A program made the position numbers and the translations under genes. Of a stretch of DNA of 64,000 nt, positions 56,296-64,000 are shown piece after piece (within the stretch, counting starts at the first letter, position 1; the number at the start of each line of letters is the position of its first letter). Below the pieces are notes generated by a model. That model worked only from the letters and a program-made list of their open reading frames with translations. It ran no database searches and was not told the origin of the DNA. This stretch comes from Erwinia aphidicola (lineage in GTDB: Bacteria; Pseudomonadota; Gammaproteobacteria; Enterobacterales; Enterobacteriaceae): NCBI RefSeq assembly GCF_014773485.1, contig NZ_JACXBP010000005.1, positions 124,001-188,000 of the forward strand. Direction: 5' to 3'.

Positions 56296-57408
56296 ATGCG
56301 TAAGGATTGGCTTTGGGTTGCCCTGGCATCAGCACTGCTGGCAGCCTGTACTACAGACAACGACCAGCAGGCGCCGGTCACGCAGCAGCAGGCCGCCTAT
56401 AACGGCCCGGTGGTGGAGATTGGCGGTGCAGAGCCGCGTTATGAACCGTTTAATCCCGGCACCCTGCAGGATTACTCGGTTAACGGCAAAAGCTACACGG
56501 TAGTGAAAGACCCGTCGAATTTTAGCCAAACCGGTCTGGCTGCGTCGTATGGCGAAGAGATGGGCACCAATCGCACCGCCACGGGTGAAGAGTTTGACCC
56601 CAATGCCATGACGGCGGCACACCCGACGCTGCCGCTGCCAAGCTACGTGCGCGTCACGAATCTGGCCAACGGCCGCATGATCGTAGTACGCGTCAACGAT
56701 CGTGGTCCCTACACGCCTGGCCGTATTATTGACCTGTCGCGTGCCGCCGCAGATCGCCTGAATACCTCTAACAACACCAAAGTGCGCGTTGACTTCATCA
56801 GCGTCGCGCCGGACGGTAGCCTTTCCGGCCCCGGCACCATCGGGACCACGGTCGCTAAGCAGAGCTATGCCCTGCCTTCACGCCCGGATATCGGTGGCGG
56901 CATGACCATGGGCGCAGGCGCTGCCGTTATGAGCAACTCGCAGCCGCAGCAATACAACAGCCCGCAGCCGCAGGAAGTGCAGCAGCAGCAGTCGCGCCCG
57001 GTGGATAACAGCACCCTGAATAGCGAAGACAATATGGGCGCGCCAGTGCGCAGCAGTGGCTTCCTCGGTGCCGCACAGCCATTGCAAAACGGCGTGCTGG
57101 AAGTCAGCGAACCGGTTGCCGCCCCTGCTGCAGTGGCCGCTCCGGCCGCCGCAGCGGCTGCTGCCCCAGCTGCAAGCGCCTCCGGCACCTACGTGGTGCA
57201 GGTCGGCGCGCTGAGCGACGGCACCCGCGCCCGCGCGCTCGCCAGCAGCCTCGGCAAGCAGTTCGGCGTCCCCGGCTCTGTCGATAGCCGCAACAATGTT
57301 TATCGCGTGCAGCTGGGCCAATTCAGCTCGCGTTCGCAGGCCGCCGCTTTGCAGCAGCGACTGGCGAATGAAGCCCAGCAGCAATCGTTTATTACCGTCG
57401 CACCTTAA
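56296..57408 (+). CDS. rlpA: Septal ring lytic transglycosylase-type lipoprotein RlpA
   Basis: Outer-membrane lipoprotein with lipobox LLAAC at residues 14-18. The double-psi beta-barrel domain ([20 protein letters not shown], then [22 protein letters not shown]) includes the Asp-His-type active region of Pseudomonas RlpA. A Gln/Pro/Ala-rich linker (about residues 215-295, with [11 protein letters not shown]) leads to the SPOR domain ([20 protein letters not shown]) that binds denuded septal glycans. It is 370 aa, close to E. coli (362). Confidence 0.96.
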   Translation: MRKDWLWVALASALLAACTTDNDQQAPVTQQQAAYNGPVVEIGGAEPRYEPFNPGTLQDYSVNGKSYTVVKDPSNFSQTGLAASYGEEMGTNRTATGEEFDPNAMTAAHPTLPLPSYVRVTNLANGRMIVVRVNDRGPYTPGRIIDLSRAAADRLNTSNNTKVRVDFISVAPDGSLSGPGTIGTTVAKQSYALPSRPDIGGGMTMGAGAAVMSNSQPQQYNSPQPQEVQQQQSRPVDNSTLNSEDNMGAPVRSSGFLGAAQPLQNGVLEVSEPVAAPAAVAAPAAAAAAAPAASASGTYVVQVGALSDGTRARALASSLGKQFGVPGSVDSRNNVYRVQLGQFSSRSQAAALQQRLANEAQQQSFITVAP

Positions 57409-57515
57409 GCAGGTAAATCCCCCCTTTCCCGCCTGAATTAGGCGGGTTGTGGCTGGATGATTTTGCTATAGTGAGTCACTTTTTTAACTTAGCCCATGGA
57501 TGTTGTAGTCCTTAC

Positions 57516-58727
57516 ATGAACACTTTGAACCCATCCCGATTACTGAAACGCCTGACGACAGGCACCCTGATCGCGCTCAGCCTCAACGCTGTCGCTCTTG
57601 CCGATGACGTCAACATCAAAACCATGATCCCCGGCGTGCCGGACATTGACGCTGAAGCCTATGTTCTGATCGACTACAACTCAGGTAAGGTACTGGCAGA
57701 GAAGAATTCCGACGCGCGTCGCGACCCGGCCAGCCTGACCAAAATGATGACCAGTTACGTTATCGGTCAGGCGGTGAAAGCGGGCAAAATCCATCAGGAT
57801 GATATCGTCACCGTGGGCAAAGATGCCTGGGCAACCGGTAACCCGGTATTCAAAGGCTCTTCTCTGATGTTCCTGAAGCCGGGCGACCGCGTGCCGGTTT
57901 CCCAGCTGACGCGCGGTATCGTGCTGCAGTCCGGTAATGACGCCTGCGTGGCGATGGCCGACTATGTGGCCGGCAGCCAGGACGCCTTCGTCGGGCTGAT
58001 GAACAACTATGTGAAAGCGCTGGGCCTGCAGAATACTCACTTCCAGACCGTGCACGGTCTCGATGCCGAAGGCCAGTACAGCTCGGCGCGCGACATGGCG
58101 CTGATTGGCCGTGCGCTGATCCGCGACGTGCCGGATGAGTACGCGGTTTACCACGAAAAAGAGTTCACCTTTAACAATATCCGCCAGATAAACCGTAACG
58201 GCCTGCTGTGGGATACCAGCCTGAACGTTGACGGCATTAAAACCGGGCATACTGATGCGGCGGGTTACAACCTGGTGGCCTCCGCGACAGAAGGGCAGAT
58301 GCGCCTGATCTCTGCGGTAATGGGCGGTCATACCTACAAAGGGCGCGAAACAGAAAGTAAAAAACTGCTGACCTGGGGCTTCCGTTTCTTTGAAACCGTT
58401 GCGCCACTGAAGGCCGGTAAAGAGTTTGCTTCTGAGCCGGTGTGGTTCGGTAACAGCGATCGCGTACAGCTGGGCGTCGAGAAAGATGTCTATCTGACGA
58501 TTCCACGCGGCCGTATGAAAGACCTGAAAGCCAGCTACACCCTGAGCAATACTGAACTGCACGCGCCGCTGAAGAAAAATCAGGTGGTAGGCAGCATCAA
58601 CTTCCAGCTGGATGGCAAAACCATTGAACAGCACCCGCTGGTGGTTCTGAACGATATGCCGGAAGGCGGTTTCTTCGGCCGCATCGTTGACTACATTAAG
58701 CTGATGTTCCATCACTGGTTTGGTTGA
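57516..58727 (+). CDS. dacA: D-alanyl-D-alanine carboxypeptidase DacA (PBP5)
   Basis: Removes the terminal D-Ala from peptidoglycan side chains; anchored by a C-terminal amphipathic helix ([16 protein letters not shown]). It is 403 aa, as in E. coli. The signal peptide ends ...AVALA before [13 protein letters not shown]. The active-site SLTKMM, SGNDAC and KTGHTDAAG motifs are all present. ATG 57516 is chosen over an upstream frame extension. Confidence 0.98.
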   Translation: MNTLNPSRLLKRLTTGTLIALSLNAVALADDVNIKTMIPGVPDIDAEAYVLIDYNSGKVLAEKNSDARRDPASLTKMMTSYVIGQAVKAGKIHQDDIVTVGKDAWATGNPVFKGSSLMFLKPGDRVPVSQLTRGIVLQSGNDACVAMADYVAGSQDAFVGLMNNYVKALGLQNTHFQTVHGLDAEGQYSSARDMALIGRALIRDVPDEYAVYHEKEFTFNNIRQINRNGLLWDTSLNVDGIKTGHTDAAGYNLVASATEGQMRLISAVMGGHTYKGRETESKKLLTWGFRFFETVAPLKAGKEFASEPVWFGNSDRVQLGVEKDVYLTIPRGRMKDLKASYTLSNTELHAPLKKNQVVGSINFQLDGKTIEQHPLVVLNDMPEGGFFGRIVDYIKLMFHHWFG

Positions 58728-58766
58728 TCCCCGCTGTCATTAAGGGTCGATCGCCGTGCACCAGAC

Positions 58767-58791
58767 GGGCCGAGCGCCGATCGGCCCCTAC
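58767..58791. repeat. GC-rich palindrome ending CCCCTAC (dacA-ybeD)
   Basis: GGGCCGA (58767-58773) and TCGGCCC (58781-58787) around a 7-base centre, followed by CTAC. It belongs to the palindrome group with GTAGGGG/CCCCTAC ends. Confidence 0.6.
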
Positions 58792-58834
58792 TTGAAATCT
58801 TCCTGAAATATCCCCATATTGTTAGTATCTGTGA

Positions 58835-58862
58835 ACTCCCGCTACGGCGGGAGTCCTTATTT
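58835..58862 (+). terminator. Stem-loop ahead of ybeD
   Basis: ACTCCCGC (58835-58842) and GCGGGAGT (58847-58854) pair perfectly with a TACG tetraloop and are followed by CCTTATTT. It lies 18 bases before the ybeD ATG, so it may attenuate ybeD or end dacA transcripts. Confidence 0.6.
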
Positions 58863-58879
58863 GTGTCACCGGAGTCAAT

Positions 58880-59143
58880 ATGAAAACCAACCTTAAAGAA
58901 CTGCTCGAATTCCCCACCTCTTTTACCTATAAAGTGATGGGGCTGGCGCAGCCAGAGCTGGTCGATCAAGTGGTTGAAGTGGTGCAGCGCCATGCGCCGG
59001 GTGACTACTCACCGGACGTGAAGCCCAGCAGTAAAGGCAACTACCATTCGGTGTCGATCACCATCACCGCAACGCATATCGAGCAGGTCGAAACCCTGTA
59101 TGAAGAATTAGGCAAAATCGAAATTGTTCGCATGGTGCTGTAA
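58880..59143 (+). CDS. ybeD: YbeD/DUF493 family protein
   Basis: An 87-aa ACT-like fold protein, the same length as E. coli YbeD. It starts [29 protein letters not shown]-type region reads [20 protein letters not shown] and the end is [15 protein letters not shown]. The role is not established; family members are often beside lipB, as here. CCGGAGT precedes the ATG. Confidence 0.95.
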   Translation: MKTNLKELLEFPTSFTYKVMGLAQPELVDQVVEVVQRHAPGDYSPDVKPSSKGNYHSVSITITATHIEQVETLYEELGKIEIVRMVL

Positions 59144-59152
59144 TTCCTGAAT

Positions 59153-59194
59153 GCTGGTGAGGGCATGGTTCTTGCCCTGCACCAGCGTTATACT
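59153..59194 (+). promoter_or_regulatory. Stem-loop and -10 box between ybeD and lipB
   Basis: GCTGGTG-AGGGCA (59153-59165) pairs with TGCCCT-G-CACCAGC (59173-59186), with a single bulged G. A -10-like TATACT follows at 59189-59194. The stem would hide the ribosome site of the longer lipB frame, and the -10 lies 34 bases before the TTG start at 59228. Confidence 0.55.
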
Positions 59195-59227
59195 ACTCCC
59201 CCTGTTTTGCCAACCGGACCCTTCGCT

Positions 59228-59887
59228 TTGCCTCCAGAAACTCTGATCGTTCGCCAGCTTGGCCTGCAGCCATGGGCACCCGTTTCCCTCGCTATGCATC
59301 AGTTCACTGACCAGCGCGATGATGCGACGCCGGATGAGATCTGGCTGGTCGAGCATCACCCGATATTTACCCAGGGTCAGGCGGGAAAAAGCGAGCACCT
59401 GTTAATGCCTGGCGACATTCCAGTCGTGCAGAGCGATCGCGGTGGCCAGGTGACCTATCATGGCCCCGGTCAGCAGGTGATGTACGTGATGGTGAATCTG
59501 AAGCGGCGCAAAGTTGGCGTGCGTCAGCTGGTCACCGCCATCGAACAGACGGTGGTGGAGACGCTGGCACAGCTCGGCGTTAGCGCCAGCGCGCGCGCGG
59601 ATGCCCCCGGGGTCTACGTTGACGGCAAAAAAATCTGTTCGCTTGGTCTGCGCATTCGCAACGGCTGCTCTTTCCATGGCCTGGCGCTCAACGTGGCGAT
59701 GGATCTCACCCCGTTCCTGCGCATCAACCCCTGCGGTTATGCCGGGCTGGAAATGACCCAGCTGTCGCAGCTTAAGCCGACGGTGCAAATGGCTGATGTA
59801 AAGCCGTTGCTGATTGAGAATTTTGCCCGCCAGCTGGCAATTACTGACATTCAGTGGAGCAATAGCGCAGAACTCCCGCTAACATAG
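59228..59887 (+). CDS. lipB: Octanoyl-[ACP]:protein N-octanoyltransferase LipB
   Basis: Transfers octanoate from ACP to lipoyl domains, including those of the SucB partner of SucA. It is 219 aa from TTG 59228 ([16 protein letters not shown]), which aligns residue for residue with the TTG-started E. coli protein. An ATG at 59165 would add 21 Pro-rich residues but lies in a strong hairpin. [33 protein letters not shown] (catalytic Lys) and [11 protein letters not shown] (catalytic Cys) are present. Confidence 0.94.
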   Translation: MPPETLIVRQLGLQPWAPVSLAMHQFTDQRDDATPDEIWLVEHHPIFTQGQAGKSEHLLMPGDIPVVQSDRGGQVTYHGPGQQVMYVMVNLKRRKVGVRQLVTAIEQTVVETLAQLGVSASARADAPGVYVDGKKICSLGLRIRNGCSFHGLALNVAMDLTPFLRINPCGYAGLEMTQLSQLKPTVQMADVKPLLIENFARQLAITDIQWSNSAELPLT

Positions 59888-59962
59888 CGGATAAAATGGC
59901 GATTGATTTACAATTCTGTAACGCTTCTCGCACTGCCAGTGCTGAATCTGCCGCGCGGAGAT

Positions 59963-59970
59963 GATATAAT
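59963..59970 (+). promoter_or_regulatory. Extended -10 promoter of lipA
   Basis: ATGATATAAT carries a perfect -10 TATAAT (59965-59970) with the upstream TG of an extended -10 (positions 59962-59963). The leader to lipA would be about 106 bases. The ybeF regulator gene that separates lipB and lipA in E. coli is absent; no gene lies in this 195-base gap. Confidence 0.6.
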
Positions 59971-60082
59971 TTTTTGCGCTTTATCAAAAAAAGTTGAAAG
60001 TCACCAACTCATTGAGTGTTCGCGGTAATGCAGATTCGGCAACGAATTGACTACCGTAATCCAACCTGGAACCTGCAAGATT

Positions 60083-61048
60083 ATGAGTAAACCGATCGTG
60101 ATGGAACGCGGTGTCAAATACCGCGATGCAGACAAAATGGCGTTGATCCCGGTGAAAACCGTGGTGACCGAGCGTACGGAAGTGTTACGTAAGCCGGAAT
60201 GGATGAAAATCAAACTCCCCGCCGATTCCAGCCGTATTCAGGGCATCAAAGCCGCGATGCGCAAAAATGGTCTGCACTCCGTTTGCGAAGAGGCTTCCTG
60301 CCCTAACCTTGCCGAGTGTTTCAACCACGGCACCGCGACCTTTATGATCCTCGGGGCTATCTGTACCCGCCGCTGCCCATTCTGCGATGTGGCACACGGC
60401 CGCCCAACCCTGCCAGATGCTAACGAGCCGGGTAAACTGGCGCAGACTATCGCCGATATGGCGCTGCGCTACGTGGTGATCACTTCCGTTGACCGCGACG
60501 ATCTGCGCGACGGCGGTGCTCAGCACTTTGCCGACTGCATTACCGCCATCCGCGAGAAAAGCCCCACGATTAAGATCGAAACGCTGGTGCCGGACTTCCG
60601 TGGCCGTATGGATCGCGCCCTGGACATTCTGGTTGCCACTCCGCCAGACGTGTTCAACCATAATCTTGAGAACGTGCCGCGCGTTTACCGTCAGGTTCGC
60701 CCGGGTGCTAACTACGACTGGTCGCTGAAGCTGCTGGAACGCTTTAAAGAAGCGCATCCGCACATTCCAACCAAGTCCGGCCTGATGGTCGGTCTGGGTG
60801 AAACCAACGCCGAAATCGTTGAAGTAATGCGCGACCTGCGTCGCCACGGTGTGACCATGCTGACGCTGGGGCAGTATCTGCAACCAAGCCGTCACCACCT
60901 GCCGGTACAGCGCTACGTTAGCCCGGCTGAGTTTGATGAAATGAAAGAAGCCGCAATGGAAATGGGCTTCACCCACGCGGCCTGCGGCCCGTTTGTGCGC
61001 TCTTCTTATCATGCCGATATGCAGGCGAAAGGATTAGAGGTCAAATAA
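60083..61048 (+). CDS. lipA: Lipoyl synthase LipA
   Basis: Radical-SAM enzyme inserting two sulfurs into octanoyl-lysine, the step after LipB. It is 321 aa, as in E. coli. The auxiliary cluster CX4CX5C is seen as [12 protein letters not shown], and the radical-SAM cluster CX3CX2C as [24 protein letters not shown] and FVRSSYHAD lie near the end. ATG 60083 ([17 protein letters not shown]) is the family start. It is convergent with tatE across a dense palindrome/terminator region. Confidence 0.98.
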   Translation: MSKPIVMERGVKYRDADKMALIPVKTVVTERTEVLRKPEWMKIKLPADSSRIQGIKAAMRKNGLHSVCEEASCPNLAECFNHGTATFMILGAICTRRCPFCDVAHGRPTLPDANEPGKLAQTIADMALRYVVITSVDRDDLRDGGAQHFADCITAIREKSPTIKIETLVPDFRGRMDRALDILVATPPDVFNHNLENVPRVYRQVRPGANYDWSLKLLERFKEAHPHIPTKSGLMVGLGETNAEIVEVMRDLRRHGVTMLTLGQYLQPSRHHLPVQRYVSPAEFDEMKEAAMEMGFTHAACGPFVRSSYHADMQAKGLEVK

Positions 61049-61056
61049 GCCTGAAG

Positions 61057-61110
61057 GGGTCAGGCATGCCTGACCCGGTTTAAAACGGGAGGGGCATGCC
61101 CCTCCCCTAC
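61057..61110. repeat. Two tandem perfect palindromes after lipA
   Basis: GGGTCAGGCATGCCTGACCC (61057-61076) and GGGAGGGGCATGCCCCTCCC (61087-61106) are each perfect 20-base palindromes with a central GCATGC, separated by 10 bases. The second is followed by CTACG. They match the gltL-ybeL palindromes. Confidence 0.85.
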
Positions 61111-61112
61111 GA

Positions 61113-61163
61113 TTCAGGCATAAAAAAACGGATGACCCAGTCATCCGTTTTTTTATGCCTGAA
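61113..61163. terminator. Bidirectional terminator between lipA and tatE
   Basis: A perfect 23-base inverted repeat (61113-61135 and 61141-61163) with a CCCAG loop. The inner core is ACGGATGA/TCATCCGT flanked by seven A and seven T residues, so it terminates in both directions. The outer arms TTCAGGCAT/ATGCCTGAA extend the stem beyond the U-run. Confidence 0.9.
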
Positions 61164-61168
61164 CAGCA

Positions 61169-61360
61169 TCACTCTTTAGGAGCAATCTTCTCGGCGGGCT
61201 TTGCTTCAGCCGCAGCAGCATTATCGTCATTCATGGCCTTCTTGAAGCCCTTAATCGCTGAGCCCAAATCGCCACCCAGGGTACGCAATTTCTTAGTGCC
61301 GAATAACAGTACGATTAATGCGCCGACGATCAGCAGTTTGGCGAGACTGATACCTTCCAT
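61169..61360 (-). CDS. tatE: Twin-arginine translocase subunit TatE
   Basis: A 63-aa TatA-type protein (E. coli TatE 67). One N-terminal membrane helix ([20 protein letters not shown]) is followed by the conserved amphipathic segment [19 protein letters not shown] and a short acidic/Ala tail. It is convergent to lipA as in E. coli. It accumulates as a minor partner of TatABC in folded-protein export. Confidence 0.95.
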   Translation of the reverse strand: MEGISLAKLLIVGALIVLLFGTKKLRTLGGDLGSAIKGFKKAMNDDNAAAAEAKPAEKIAPKE

Positions 61361-61477
61361 ACTTACCTTCTTCTATTTACCTGACCGTCATCACGGTCTT
61401 TAACCGACCTGTATTAACGCGCTGAACGTGCGGGAATACAACTGCAATCTGTAACAGAATATGCAGCGGCGATCTTA

Positions 61478-62248
61478 TCAGATAAAACGGCTGAGAAAAG
61501 CCTGTGTGCGCGGATGCTGCGGGTTGACCAGCACGGCTTCCGGCGGCCCCTGCTCCACCACATGTCCACCGTCCATAAACACCACCCGGTCAGCCGCTTC
61601 GCGCGCAAAGCCAATTTCATGCGTCACCACCACCATGGTCAGCCCGCCATCGGCCAGCGTGCGCATCGTGGCCAGTACCTCTCCGACCAGCTCTGGGTCG
61701 AGTGCCGAGGTCGGCTCATCAAACAGTATCAGTTTCGGCTTAATTGCCAGCGCCCGGGCAATCGCTATGCGCTGCTGCTGCCCCCCTGAGAGATGGCGCG
61801 GCCAGGCATCGGCCTTATCGCTTAAGCCAACGGTCGCCAGCAGCTCACGCGCCTCACTCATCGCTTCTGCCCGCGGGCGCTTGTGCACACCGACCGGCGC
61901 TTCAATAATATTTTGCAGCACCGTCATATGCGGATAGAGATTGAACTGCTGAAACACCATGCCGATCTCCTGGCGCTGGCGGGCAATACGCTTTGGCGAC
62001 AGGCGATGCAGCAGCCCCTTTTTCAGCTCAAAGCCAACCTGCTGTTCGCCGATCATAATCGAGCCGGCGTTAAGCTCTTCAAGATGATTAATGCAGCGCA
62101 GGAAGGTCGACTTACCGGAGCCGGAAGGGCCGAGGATCACCACCACTTCCCCCGGCAGCACGTCGAGGTCGATCCCCTTCAGCACCTGATTATCGCCGTA
62201 GCTTTTTTGTACGTTGCGCGCCCGTACCAGCGGTTCAGCTCTGCTCAT
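61478..62248 (-). CDS. Polar amino acid ABC transporter ATP-binding protein
   Basis: A 256-aa ATPase of the GlnQ/HisP type. Walker [10 protein letters not shown] lies at residues 40-48, signature [16 protein letters not shown], Walker [16 protein letters not shown]-loop VVTHEIGFA. It overlaps the permease gene by four bases. It is a different system from GltIJKL, and the substrate cannot be read from this subunit. E. coli has crcB-pagP next to tatE, so this operon is a lineage-specific neighbour. Confidence 0.92.
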   Translation of the reverse strand: MSRAEPLVRARNVQKSYGDNQVLKGIDLDVLPGEVVVILGPSGSGKSTFLRCINHLEELNAGSIMIGEQQVGFELKKGLLHRLSPKRIARQRQEIGMVFQQFNLYPHMTVLQNIIEAPVGVHKRPRAEAMSEARELLATVGLSDKADAWPRHLSGGQQQRIAIARALAIKPKLILFDEPTSALDPELVGEVLATMRTLADGGLTMVVVTHEIGFAREAADRVVFMDGGHVVEQGPPEAVLVNPQHPRTQAFLSRFI

Positions 62249-63198
62249 CGTTCTTCCTTCTGGACCAGGGGACGTACTGCCATCGCTGGCGGGTGCTTTT
62301 TACTGCTGGCAACCACCCGACGCGTACCGCGAGCGTAGTAGCGCTCAATCGCCGACTGGCCGACGTTCAGCACCGAGGTGATCAGCAGATACCAGATCAC
62401 CGCCACCATCAGCATCGGGATAATTTCAAAGGTGCGGTTGTATACCGCCTGCACCGAGTACAGCAGGTCACCCATCGCGATGACGCTAACCAGAGACGTC
62501 GCTTTAATCATGCTGATCAGCTGATTGCCGGTCGGAGGAATAATGGCGCGCATCGCCTGCGGAATAATGATGCGCCGCAGCGCCCGCGCCCGGCTCATGC
62601 CGAAGGCCTGGGTAGTCTCAACCTGGCCGTTATCCACCGACTGCAGCCCGGCACGAATGATCTCCGCCATATACGCGGCTTCGTTTAACGCCAGCCCGGC
62701 AATCGCCGCGGTCAGCGGGGTGATCACATCGTTGGTATTCCAGCTCGCCAGTATCGGCCCACCAAACGGCACCGCCAGCGAGATCTGCGGAAACAGCGTC
62801 GAGAGGTTGTACCAAAATATCAGCTGCACCAGCAGCGGCGTGCCGCGAAAGAACCAGATGTACAGACCGGCCAGGCCGCTCATCAGGCGATTATCGGACA
62901 GGCGCGCCACCGCCAGCAGCAGGCCAATCGCCACGCCAAGCAGCATGGAGACCACGGTCAGACCGAGCGTCACTTTCAGCCCGGTCAGCACCGACCCCTC
63001 CATAAACCACTGGTACACCACGTTCCACTCGAAATTAGGATTGGTGGCGATTATCCAGAGAAAATTCACCGCGACCGCCAGCACCAGCAGCCAGCCGAGC
63101 AGTCGTCCGTAGCGGGGAGCGCTGAGAGCCGAGGCCACATCGCGTCGCTGTGCGTCTGTCCGATCCCTGGTTGAAGATTGCGTGGCGGGCTGGGTCAT
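62245..63198 (-). CDS. Polar amino acid ABC transporter permease
   Basis: A 317-aa permease of the HisM/GlnP family with about five membrane segments and a longer than usual hydrophilic N-terminus (about 30 residues, [19 protein letters not shown]). The family motif [15 protein letters not shown] and the EAA loop [20 protein letters not shown] are present. A single permease gene implies a homodimer. It overlaps the binding-protein gene by four bases. Confidence 0.92.
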   Translation of the reverse strand: MTQPATQSSTRDRTDAQRRDVASALSAPRYGRLLGWLLVLAVAVNFLWIIATNPNFEWNVVYQWFMEGSVLTGLKVTLGLTVVSMLLGVAIGLLLAVARLSDNRLMSGLAGLYIWFFRGTPLLVQLIFWYNLSTLFPQISLAVPFGGPILASWNTNDVITPLTAAIAGLALNEAAYMAEIIRAGLQSVDNGQVETTQAFGMSRARALRRIIIPQAMRAIIPPTGNQLISMIKATSLVSVIAMGDLLYSVQAVYNRTFEIIPMLMVAVIWYLLITSVLNVGQSAIERYYARGTRRVVASSKKHPPAMAVRPLVQKEER

Positions 63199-64000
63199 TT
63201 TGCTGCCCCCTGCGCAAGGTTACGTCCCGGCGCGCTGATAATGTTGCCGCTCAGCTGCCATTTTTTCATGATCGCTGCATAAGTCCCGTTGGCGAACAGC
63301 ACTTTATAGGCGTCGAGCACCACTTCCCCGAGCGGAGAGTCTTTCGGCACCACGGTGCCCTGGAAAATATCGCCAAAACCATTTTTCTGGCCGGTGCCGG
63401 TCAACTCCAGCTGCCCTTCCGCCTTCTGCACAAAATAGACCAGCGGCGCCTGAGAGGAGAAGAACGCATCGGAACGTTTTGAGCGCACCGCCAGAATCGA
63501 CGATGGCTGGTCGGTGAACGACTGCACGGTCACCGCCGGTTTGCCTGCGGTGGTACAAACGGTCGACTGCTTGCGGATCACCTGCTCAGCTGAACCGCCC
63601 GCCATCACCGCAATGCGCTTTCCGCAGGTATCTTCCAGCCCATTGATGTGAGCCGGGTTGCCTTTCTGTACGGCAAACACCACGAACTCCTGTACAAAAT
63701 CGATAAAGTCATTTTTCTGCTGACGGTCCGGATAATCGCCAACCGGGCCGATTGCCAGCTGGTAGCGGCCGGATTTTATTCCGGCCAGCAGGCCAGGCAG
63801 ACCGCTGACGGTGGCGTGCTCAATTTTCACCCCCAGCAGCTGTGCCAGCGCTTCGGTGAGGTCGGCTGAAGCACCGGTCATCGACGTTGGGCCTTCCACT
63901 ATTTCATACGGCGGGAAGGAGCCGTTGTTAACCGAGGTCATCTTTCCGGCGCTCTTCACCGCGTCCGGCAGGCGATCGTGCAGCGCCGGGTCCATCTTCT
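63195..64000 (-). CDS. Amino acid ABC transporter substrate-binding protein (N-terminus beyond window)
   Basis: About 268 C-terminal residues of a family 3 solute-binding protein; the frame is open at the window end, so the signal peptide is not seen. GKMTSVNNGSFPPYEI, GIKSGRYQLAIGPVGDYPDR and FVVFAVQKGNP match the polar amino acid receptors. Two cysteines (EDTCGKRIAV, QSTVCTTAG) could form a disulfide in the periplasm. The substrate is unassigned. It is first in the three-gene operon. Confidence 0.88.
   Translation of the reverse strand, partial: KMDPALHDRLPDAVKSAGKMTSVNNGSFPPYEIVEGPTSMTGASADLTEALAQLLGVKIEHATVSGLPGLLAGIKSGRYQLAIGPVGDYPDRQQKNDFIDFVQEFVVFAVQKGNPAHINGLEDTCGKRIAVMAGGSAEQVIRKQSTVCTTAGKPAVTVQSFTDQPSSILAVRSKRSDAFFSSQAPLVYFVQKAEGQLELTGTGQKNGFGDIFQGTVVPKDSPLGEVVLDAYKVLFANGTYAAIMKKWQLSGNIISAPGRNLAQGAAK

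Overview
The window is ordinary chromosomal backbone from a gammaproteobacterium of the order Enterobacterales. Gene content, order and protein lengths follow the Escherichia coli region from sucA-sdh-gltA through nag, asnB, the Met/Leu/Gln tRNA cluster, miaB-ybeZYX-lnt, gltIJKL, leuS, mrdAB-rlpA-dacA to lipBA-tatE. Several departures (an added 5-oxoproline operon, a full-length DUF523-DUF1722 YbgA, an isolated kdpE, many ERIC elements, no chiP, cobC, ybeF or crcB-pagP at their E. coli positions) point to Erwiniaceae (Erwinia/Pantoea-like) rather than Escherichia. The species call is inference. No transposase, prophage, plasmid gene or CRISPR array was seen.

Layout. 1-6.9 kb: sucA (cut by the window edge) and sdhCDAB on the minus strand, divergent from gltA: TCA-cycle enzymes. 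6.9-12.5 kb, minus strand: pxpB-pxpC-pxpA, a two-gene membrane carrier (DUF969/DUF979), pcp and nei. Pcp releases pyroglutamate from peptides, the carrier probably moves it, and PxpABC opens it to glutamate. 12.6-16.1 kb: ybgA-phrB-ybgI (photolyase operon) and ybfA. 16.4-19.3 kb: orphan kdpE, then seqA-pgm. 19.6-26.0 kb: ybfF, ybfE, fldA, the fur leader peptide uof, fur, an mtr-type tryptophan permease, a SnoaL-like protein and glnS. 26.3-32.6 kb: nagE divergent from nagBACD, with two NagC operators flanking a CRP site. 32.9-35.4 kb: asnB and six tRNA genes. 35.5-42.7 kb: ubiF, miaB, ybeZ-ybeY-corC-lnt. 42.8-46.5 kb: gltIJKL with a sigma-54 promoter, a GcvB-type C/A-rich target and a probable SroC RNA. 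46.6-61.4 kb: ybeL, leuS-lptE-holA-nadD, rsfS-rlmH-mrdA-mrdB-rlpA-dacA, ybeD, lipB, lipA, tatE. 61.5-64 kb: a polar amino-acid ABC transporter whose binding protein is cut by the window end.

The intergenic DNA holds the least expected material: five ERIC elements (one with an internal insertion, one supplying the nadD stop codon), a recurrent GC-rich palindrome family with GTAGGGG/CCCCTAC ends, a TTGTACA direct repeat upstream of ybgA-phrB, and a TrpR-like box upstream of mtr. No wholly unknown multi-gene system is evident. The 5-oxoproline operon and the repeat/operator elements are the best candidates for follow-up.
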